Assembly: GCA_030613665.1 (NCBI GenBank)
Contig: JAUWLN010000056.1
Location: forward strand, 1 to 10,121
From: Dehalococcoidia bacterium
GTDB lineage: Bacteria; Chloroflexota; Dehalococcoidia; Dehalococcoidales; RBG-16-60-22
Direction: 5' to 3'
Length of the DNA: 10,121 nt
A model generated the notes under the pieces. It had not been told where the DNA came from. It saw nothing but the letters and a program-made list of their open reading frames with translations, and did not search any database. This document shows, one piece after another, positions 5,681 to 10,121 of the stretch; positions within the stretch are counted from its first letter, which is position 1; each line of letters begins with the position of its first letter. The translations under genes were made by a program, and so were the position numbers.

Positions 5681-6883
5681 ATGGCTGGTCCACTCGAAGG
5701 AGTAAAGTGTGTATGCGTTATCATGTTTCAGCAGACACCGGTCGCGTTTAGCATGATGGCCGACCTGGGGGCCGAGGTAATCAAGATAGAACCCCCGGAA
5801 GGTGAACTGGGCAGGCAGCTTGGAGTGACACCCGAGTTTCCGATCAGTCCCTACTTTGAGACGAACAACCGCGGTTTCAAGTGTATAACACTTGACCTAA
5901 AGCAAGAGAAGGCCAGAGAGATACTCTACAAACTGGTGAAGGATGCCGATGTCTTTTCCCAGAACTTCCGTCCCGGCGTCGCCGAGCGTCTCGGCTGTGG
6001 CTACGAGGACCTGGTTAAGATAAACCCCGACATCGTTTATCTCAGCGCCTCAGCCTACGGTCCGGATGGGCCAAATGCCAAGCTGCCGGGAACTGACGGC
6101 GTAGCCCAGGCGATAGGCGGCATTTGTTTTAGTTATGGCGAGGAAGGCACCCGCGTGACGACAGGACAGATCGCTGTGGGGGACGAAACCGCCGCTTTTC
6201 ATAATTTCCAGGCGGTGATAGTCGCCCTGTATCACAAGCTGAAGACCGGTGAAGGCCAGTTGATTGAGACCTCCTTGCTCGGTAGCCAGATTCGCCTGAT
6301 GGGCTTTTCTATGTCACGAGTTCTCATGACTGGCGACCAGATGCCACGCAGTCGAATGCGTTTCTTCACCGGCCAGGCACCTAACCTGACGGCCACTTTC
6401 ACTGACAAGAATGGGAAACCTTTTATAATTCAGGTGGTTGGCGAAGAGCGCTGGCGGAAAGGCCTGGAGAATGCCGGTCTTGCCGAGGAGCTGGACAAAG
6501 TCGGCTGTGCCAGGCTAGGAGATATCGCGGCTTCCCCGGAGAGGAGGAAGATATTCGTAGATACTCTGGACAAGCTGTTTGCTACCAATACCCGGGAACA
6601 CTGGCTGAAGTTACTTCGTGAAGCCGATGTGGTAAGTGCTCCCATCAACGATGTGGGTGAAGCCGCAGTCGACCCCGATGTCATCGCCAATCAGTATATA
6701 ATTGAGGTTGACCACCCCAGGGCGGGTAAGATAAAAGAAGTCGGTTTCCCCTGGAAGTTCCATAAGACCCCGGCCAAAGCCGGAATCGCACCCGGACTGG
6801 GTGAACACAACCGTGAGGTACTGATAGAGGCAGGCTATTCTGATGCCGATATAAAGCAGCTCAAAGAAGAGGGGGTAATTTAA
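5681..6883 (+). CDS. CaiB/BaiF class III CoA-transferase
   Basis: A 400-residue cytosolic enzyme of the family III CoA-transferases, which move CoA between carboxylic acids through an aspartyl-CoA intermediate and work as interlocked dimers. The N-terminal signature is ADLGAEVIKIEPPEG, followed by NRGFKCITLDLK and VFSQNFRPGVAERLG. The catalytic aspartate is D139 in GTDGVAQAIGG, in the usual context (D-x-x-x-Q-A-x-G-G). The C-terminus has the usual LGEHNREVL segment. Length is typical (about 380-430). I do not see the glycine-rich loop (GGGGQ type) of formyl-CoA transferase, so I give no gene name. GAGGGAGG lies 10 nt before the ATG. It follows the ThDP-enzyme gene by 83 nt on the same strand and probably supplies or regenerates its CoA-thioester substrate. 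Donor and acceptor acids are unknown. Confidence 0.9.
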   Translation: MAGPLEGVKCVCVIMFQQTPVAFSMMADLGAEVIKIEPPEGELGRQLGVTPEFPISPYFETNNRGFKCITLDLKQEKAREILYKLVKDADVFSQNFRPGVAERLGCGYEDLVKINPDIVYLSASAYGPDGPNAKLPGTDGVAQAIGGICFSYGEEGTRVTTGQIAVGDETAAFHNFQAVIVALYHKLKTGEGQLIETSLLGSQIRLMGFSMSRVLMTGDQMPRSRMRFFTGQAPNLTATFTDKNGKPFIIQVVGEERWRKGLENAGLAEELDKVGCARLGDIAASPERRKIFVDTLDKLFATNTREHWLKLLREADVVSAPINDVGEAAVDPDVIANQYIIEVDHPRAGKIKEVGFPWKFHKTPAKAGIAPGLGEHNREVLIEAGYSDADIKQLKEEGVI

Positions 6884-6935
6884 AACTCCAGATAATGTCA
6901 TTGTCACCAATAGCGGCGAGGGCACGCTGTATTGG

Positions 6936-7142
6936 ATGGCAGGCTCGTTAAACGACGCGCTGGCGATTACTGTCCCAGGGACAATTGAGGCTCATGAAGA
7001 AGGCGTCCTGGTTATCTCCGTACCCCCCGGCTTCATTTTTGAAGCTGAGGAAATGGCGGAGACAGTGGTCAGAGTGGTGGATGCTTTCGGAGCAGATACG
7101 GACTGGCAGGAAATTGTAGTCCGCGTGGGCCCCGGTTCGTAA
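6936..7142 (+). CDS. Small hypothetical ORF resembling an Ig-like/beta-sandwich fragment
   Basis: The ATG at 6936 gives 68 residues. The same frame is open without a stop from 6879, inside the last codons of the CoA-transferase gene, and the upstream part reads TPDNVIVTNSGEGTLYW, which looks like real protein. A V-x-N-S-G-x-G-T-L-x-W strand pattern followed by alternating hydrophobic residues (GVLVISVPPG) is typical of extracellular Ig-like/BACON-type or Hydin-like beta-sandwich domains. No start codon with a good Shine-Dalgarno is visible: GGCGAGG lies about 15 nt before the ATG. It may be a remnant of a larger surface protein, a gene with an unusual start, or chance. No signal peptide or anchor is present. 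Confidence 0.35.
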   Translation: MAGSLNDALAITVPGTIEAHEEGVLVISVPPGFIFEAEEMAETVVRVVDAFGADTDWQEIVVRVGPGS

Positions 7143-7195
7143 ATCTGATGACTGACTGGCCACTGACACTGCACAAAGTGGCCCATATATCAGAT
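7143..7195. other. Two-part hairpin after the small ORF
   Basis: An outer stem ATCTGAT (7143-7149) / ATCAGAT (7189-7195) and an inner stem GGCCACT (7158-7164) / AGTGGCC (7177-7183) are both perfect 7-bp pairings, nested, with an 8/5-nt internal loop and a 12-nt apical loop. It begins on the base after the small ORF's TAA. Neither strand has a T run after it, so it is not a standard intrinsic terminator. It could be a 3'-end processing or stabilising structure between the plus-strand genes and the convergent tRNA. Confidence 0.5.
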
Positions 7196-7246
7196 ACGCT
7201 GTACCGGTTTCAGGCTCGTGACACCCTGACCAATATTAAAAATATA

Positions 7247-7323
7247 TGGCGTCCCTGGCGGGATTCGAACCCACGGCCCGCTGCTTAGAAGGCAGCCGCT
7301 CTGTCCAACTGAGCTACAGGGAC
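7247..7323 (-). tRNA. tRNA-Arg (anticodon UCU)
   Basis: Read on the minus strand, a full cloverleaf forms. The acceptor stem is GTCCCTG/CAGGGAC and perfect. The D arm is GCTC...GAGC and the anticodon stem GCTGC/GCAGC, with loop CTTCTAA and anticodon TCT (complement of 7287-7289). The variable loop has 5 nt, and the T arm has the TTCGAAT loop. The discriminator is G, and CCA is encoded at 7247-7249, giving 77 nt in all. It decodes AGA and presumably AGG by wobble. A T-rich stretch follows the 3' end on the minus strand. Confidence 0.97.
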
Positions 7324-7336
7324 GCTCTACTGCTCA

Positions 7337-7366
7337 AATTTAGCACGAAAGAGAAAAGAGGGTCAA
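7337..7366 (-). promoter_or_regulatory. Promoter of tRNA-Arg
   Basis: On the minus strand TTGACC (7361-7366) and TAAATT (7337-7342) are separated by 18 nt. The -10 ends 13 nt before the tRNA 5' end, so transcription would begin only a few bases before the mature tRNA. Confidence 0.5.
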
Positions 7367-7390
7367 GCCTCACATGCTGGCTTATCGTTC

Positions 7391-7420
7391 TTGACAATAG
7401 CTTCCAGGCATTGTTAGTAT
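7391..7420 (+). promoter_or_regulatory. Candidate dxs promoter
   Basis: TTGACA (7391-7396) matches the -35 consensus, with TAGTAT (7415-7420, four of six) 18 nt downstream. GATAAT (7423-7428) is a better -10 by sequence but lies too far from this -35. The predicted leader to the ATG is only 20-30 nt. It stands back to back with the tRNA promoter. Confidence 0.4.
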
Positions 7421-7439
7421 TAGATAATTAAAGCTATTG
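7395..7439. promoter_or_regulatory. 9-bp inverted repeat spanning the dxs promoter
   Basis: CAATAGCTT (7395-7403) and AAGCTATTG (7431-7439) are exact reverse complements separated by 27 bp. Allowing one mismatch the arms extend to 12 bp (TGACAATAGCTT / AAGCTATTGACA). One arm overlaps the -35 and the other the start-site region, as expected for an operator bound on both sides of a promoter. An overlapping shorter pair, GTTAGT (7413-7418) / ACTAAC (7442-7447), could form an alternative structure. Confidence 0.4.
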
Positions 7440-7452
7440 ACACTAACGGCAA

Positions 7453-9366
7453 ATGATGACTCGATTGCTTGACCGGGTTGATGGTCCTGCCGACTTAAAG
7501 AAGCTGAGCAAGCGTGAACTGAAGCAGCTTGCCAGTGAGCTCAGGGAGCAGATGGTCGACACCATTAGCATTACCGGTGGTCACCTTGCTTCCAATCTGG
7601 GCGTAGTTGAGCTCACCATAGCTCTGCATCGCATCTTCGATAGCCCGAAGGATAAGATTATCTGGGATGTCGGTCATCAGAGCTACGTTCATAAGCTGCT
7701 AACGGGAAGAAAAGAACGTTTTGACTCGCTGCGCCAGTATGGCGGCCTTTCTGGTTTTGCCACCCCTGAAGAGAGCCCGCACGACCCGTTTGGTACCGGT
7801 CATGCCAGCACGTCGATTTCAGCGGCACTGGGGATGGCTATCGCCCGCGACCTTCGAGGGGATGATTACAATGTGGTAGCGGTCATTGGTGACGGGGCCA
7901 TAACCGGAGGCATGGCTCTTGAAGCGCTCAACCATGCCGGACACCTGGGCTCAAATCTGGTCGTGATTCTCAATGATAATGGAATGTCGATTTCCCCTAC
8001 GGTAGGCAGTCTGGCAAGACTGCTCGGCAGAGTACGTTTTGACCCGCGCTACCGCTGGGCCAAGGATGAGGGGGAAAAGATACTCAAGGCCCTGCCTCTC
8101 GGGGATATGGTATGGGAGGCGGGCCGGCAGGCCAGAAGCAGGTTTAAAGGGCTGCTGCTGCCGACCATGGTCTGGGAAGAACTGGGCTTTACCTATATAG
8201 GGCCTATAGACGGACATGATACGGCAGAAATCGAGCGCGCGCTGCTCCAGGCCAAGGAACTCCGTGCAAAACCGACGTTTCTTCACGTTCTAACCACCAA
8301 GGGTAAGGGCTACCGCCCCGCCGAAGATAACGCAGTTTATTTTCATGGTGTATCTGCCCGGCGCGTCAGCAATCAGAATATACCCACGTACAGCGAGGTA
8401 TTTGCCCAGACGGTACTTAGACTGACCCGCGATGACTCCAGAGTAGTGACCATAACACCGGCCATGCCGGAAGGTAACTGCCTGAGCATTGTTGCGGCCG
8501 AATTTCCGCAACGTGTCTATGATGTCGGCATCTGTGAACAGCACGCCGTCACCTTTGCCGCCGGACTGGCCACTCAGGGCTTTGTTCCAATTGTGGCTAT
8601 TTATTCCACTTTCCTGCAACGTGCTTTCGATCAGATAATACATGACGTTTGCCTTCAGAAACTGCCCGTCGTTTTCGCGATAGACCGCGGTGGTATCGTT
8701 GGGGACGATGGCAAAACGCACCAGGGAACATTTGACCTCTCTTACCTGGCGCTTATCCCAAATTTGAATGTCGCCGCCCCGAGGGATGAAAATGAATTGC
8801 AACATCTGCTCTACACCGCAGTGAACTCGGGCCAGGCTATGGCAATACGTTATCCTCGCGGTTCCGGGCTGGGAGTTCCGCTGGACAGTATTTTACATAA
8901 TATACAAATCGGAAAATGGGAAGTTATGCGTGAAGGAAATGATGTCGCCATCCTTGCCGTCGGTGTTACCGTGGCACCGGCTCTTGAGGCAGCGCATGAA
9001 CTGGCGGCAAACGGGATAAAAGCAGCGGTGGTCAACGCACGCTATATCAAACCGCTTGACGTTGAAATGATTAACAGTCTGGTGCGTCATATCCCGCGTC
9101 TGGTCACCGTTGAGGAGAATACACTGGACGGCGGCTTCGGCAGCAGCGTGGCCAGATTATTGCAGGATTTGGACATTGATGAAATACCGATGAAAATCAT
9201 TGGCATTCCGGATGAATATGTCGAGCAGGGGACGCAGGTTGCCATTCGCGCCAGGTATGGCCTGGATGCCGAAGGAATAACCCGGCAAATTTTATCTATG
9301 TTTCCCGGCTACCAGGCGGGCAGGCGCTCCGCCAGGGCAAACAAAATAGAGCCTGCAAGCCGGTAG
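7453..9366 (+). CDS. dxs: 1-deoxy-D-xylulose-5-phosphate synthase
   Basis: A 637-residue cytosolic ThDP enzyme. It condenses pyruvate and glyceraldehyde 3-phosphate to DXP, the entry step of the MEP isoprenoid pathway and a branch to thiamine. Length is typical of the family. The N-terminus RLLDRVDGPADLKKLS is family-standard. Visible functional residues are H44 in TGGHLASNLG, the ThDP/Mg motif GDGAITGG with D147 leading to NDN about 28 residues on, E362 in ICEQHAVTFAAGLA, and D419/H423 in GDDGKTHQG. These last three fit E. coli E370, D427 and H431 with a constant offset of 8. The C-terminal domain continues to a short basic tail (GRRSARANK). Two adjacent ATGs (7453, 7456) are possible starts. 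Neither has a Shine-Dalgarno, which is unusual beside the other genes here. pgk follows 83 nt later. Confidence 0.97.
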   Translation: MMTRLLDRVDGPADLKKLSKRELKQLASELREQMVDTISITGGHLASNLGVVELTIALHRIFDSPKDKIIWDVGHQSYVHKLLTGRKERFDSLRQYGGLSGFATPEESPHDPFGTGHASTSISAALGMAIARDLRGDDYNVVAVIGDGAITGGMALEALNHAGHLGSNLVVILNDNGMSISPTVGSLARLLGRVRFDPRYRWAKDEGEKILKALPLGDMVWEAGRQARSRFKGLLLPTMVWEELGFTYIGPIDGHDTAEIERALLQAKELRAKPTFLHVLTTKGKGYRPAEDNAVYFHGVSARRVSNQNIPTYSEVFAQTVLRLTRDDSRVVTITPAMPEGNCLSIVAAEFPQRVYDVGICEQHAVTFAAGLATQGFVPIVAIYSTFLQRAFDQIIHDVCLQKLPVVFAIDRGGIVGDDGKTHQGTFDLSYLALIPNLNVAAPRDENELQHLLYTAVNSGQAMAIRYPRGSGLGVPLDSILHNIQIGKWEVMREGNDVAILAVGVTVAPALEAAHELAANGIKAAVVNARYIKPLDVEMINSLVRHIPRLVTVEENTLDGGFGSSVARLLQDLDIDEIPMKIIGIPDEYVEQGTQVAIRARYGLDAEGITRQILSMFPGYQAGRRSARANKIEPASR

Positions 9367-9400
9367 GGTTCGGGGTGAAGACGTGGTGGCGGAAGCGGGA

Positions 9401-9409
9401 TGGTATGAT
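9401..9409 (+). promoter_or_regulatory. Possible extended -10 upstream of pgk
   Basis: TGGTATGAT is an extended -10-like match (TATGAT is five of six) about 40 nt before the pgk ATG, inside the 83-nt dxs-pgk gap. No -35 of quality is seen. If real, it would let pgk be transcribed independently of dxs. Confidence 0.25.
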
Positions 9410-9449
9410 TCCCGAGCAAATATCAATACTTTCCTTTCGAGTGTAATTG

Positions 9450-10121
9450 ATGAAAAAAACTACGGTAAAGGATATAGAGGTAAAGGGCAGGCGCGTGCTG
9501 GTGCGCGTTGACTTTAACGTGCCCCGGGATGAAAAAACGGGGAATATAGCGGACGATAACCGTATTCGTGCCGCCCTGCCGACGATTGAATATCTTAAAG
9601 ACCGTGGCGCAAGGGTGATTTTGATGTCTCACCTGGGTCGCCCCGGGGGGAAAATAGTTGAAAACCTGAGATTGAATGCGGTTGCTGAGCGCCTCTCGCA
9701 AATCCTCAAACAGCCGGTTGTCATGGCCCCGGACTGCGTTGGCCCTGAGGTGGAGAATATGGCGGCCGCGATGAAAACCGGTGATGTCCTCATGCTGGAG
9801 AACCTTCGCTTCCACAGGGAGGAGGAGGCGGGAGACGCGCCCTTTGCACAGGCCCTGGCCCGTCTGGGCGATGTCTTTGTCGATGACGCTTTTGGCGCGG
9901 CGCACCGGGCACACGCTTCGGTATCGGTCATCGCAGAGTATCTGCCGGCGGCGGCTGGCTTTTTGATGGAAAAAGAGATGACAAACCTGGGTAAGATTCT
10001 GGAAAACCCGGCGCAACCATTCGCGGCTCTGCTCGGCGGAGCCAAGATAAGTGATAAAGTTAGCATGTTGGAAAACATAATGGATAAAGTGGACTATATA
10101 ATGGTTGGGGGTGGCATGGCG
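9450..10121 (+). CDS. pgk: Phosphoglycerate kinase, N-terminal part (cut by window end)
   Basis: The first 224 codons of PGK, which reversibly converts 1,3-bisphosphoglycerate and ADP to 3-phosphoglycerate and ATP in the cytosol. The 3-phosphoglycerate site is complete: D21 and N23 in VRVDFNVP, R38 in DNRIRAALPTI, SHLGRPGG at 60-67, R120 in LENLRF, and R153 in AFGAAHRAHAS. The hinge-side GGAKISDK (196-203) that contacts nucleotide and phosphate is also present. The frame is open to the last base, and roughly 170 residues including the ATP domain lie outside. The start is ATG at 9450, with a TTG one codon earlier. The upstream sequence has only a weak GAG Shine-Dalgarno. It is on the same strand as dxs and 83 nt after it, so co-transcription is possible. 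Confidence 0.97.
   Translation, partial: MKKTTVKDIEVKGRRVLVRVDFNVPRDEKTGNIADDNRIRAALPTIEYLKDRGARVILMSHLGRPGGKIVENLRLNAVAERLSQILKQPVVMAPDCVGPEVENMAAAMKTGDVLMLENLRFHREEEAGDAPFAQALARLGDVFVDDAFGAAHRAHASVSVIAEYLPAAAGFLMEKEMTNLGKILENPAQPFAALLGGAKISDKVSMLENIMDKVDYIMVGGGMA

Noticed and set aside
7246..7431. Plus-strand frame beginning MASLAGFEPTARCLEG
   Set aside because: It is the antisense of tRNA-Arg plus its promoter region. The GFEPTAR string is the familiar artefact of translating a tRNA T arm backwards.
8290..8805. 171-codon minus-strand open frame
   Set aside because: Antisense to the conserved middle of dxs, and its composition mirrors dxs codon structure.
9396..9414. CGGGA...TCCCG hairpin between dxs and pgk
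   Set aside because: Only five base pairs with a 9-nt loop and no T run, so not supportable as a terminator or attenuator.
9423..10078. Two overlapping minus-strand frames of 150-200 codons
   Set aside because: Both are antisense to pgk, whose active-site motifs are complete.
1..10121. CRISPR array, IS element, prophage or toxin-antitoxin signs
   Set aside because: No regularly spaced repeats, terminal inverted repeats with transposase, integrase or paired small antitoxin/toxin genes are visible on either strand.

Overview
The window holds an ordinary-looking bacterial chromosome segment, probably from an anaerobic, Chloroflexota/Dehalococcoidia-like organism. That placement is an inference. 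It rests on a C_GCAxxG_C_C redox protein, a class III (CaiB/BaiF) CoA-transferase beside a ThDP enzyme, a lone ATC-hydrolase-type protein, an SDR next to small membrane and redox genes, and moderate GC content. There is no IS element, CRISPR array, phage gene or rRNA.

Left part (1-3529). The 3' end of a plus-strand gene (ATC-hydrolase-like, stop at 170) converges on four minus-strand genes. In transcription order from 3529 leftward these are a threonine-dehydrogenase-like SDR (TTG start, strong Shine-Dalgarno, extended -10 promoter), a C_GCAxxG_C_C protein, a six-TM PAP2-like membrane protein and an MBL-fold hydrolase. Spacings are 60, 6 and 129 nt, so the first three probably form one operon. 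A rho-independent-like terminator for the incoming plus-strand transcript lies inside the 3' end of the MBL gene.

Middle part (3530-7246). A 358-nt divergent intergenic region carries promoters in both directions, a perfect 13-bp dyad, a 10-bp direct repeat over the -35 element, and an unused strong Shine-Dalgarno. It drives a ThDP-dependent three-domain enzyme followed by a class III CoA-transferase. The pairing resembles the oxalyl-CoA decarboxylase / formyl-CoA transferase arrangement, so acyl-CoA C-C cleavage or ligation is plausible, but the substrate cannot be read from the sequence. A small open frame resembling the end of an extracellular beta-sandwich domain follows, then a two-part hairpin.

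Right part (7247-10121). A minus-strand tRNA-Arg(UCU) with encoded CCA and the plus-strand dxs gene are divergently transcribed from back-to-back promoters. dxs (isoprenoid MEP pathway, step 1) is followed 83 nt later by pgk (phosphoglycerate kinase), cut by the window end. Both enzymes work close to glyceraldehyde 3-phosphate.

I do not see a clearly new multi-gene system. The best leads are the ThDP-lyase/CoA-transferase pair with its unusual control region, the dyad spanning the dxs promoter, and the small orphan beta-sandwich fragment with its hairpin.
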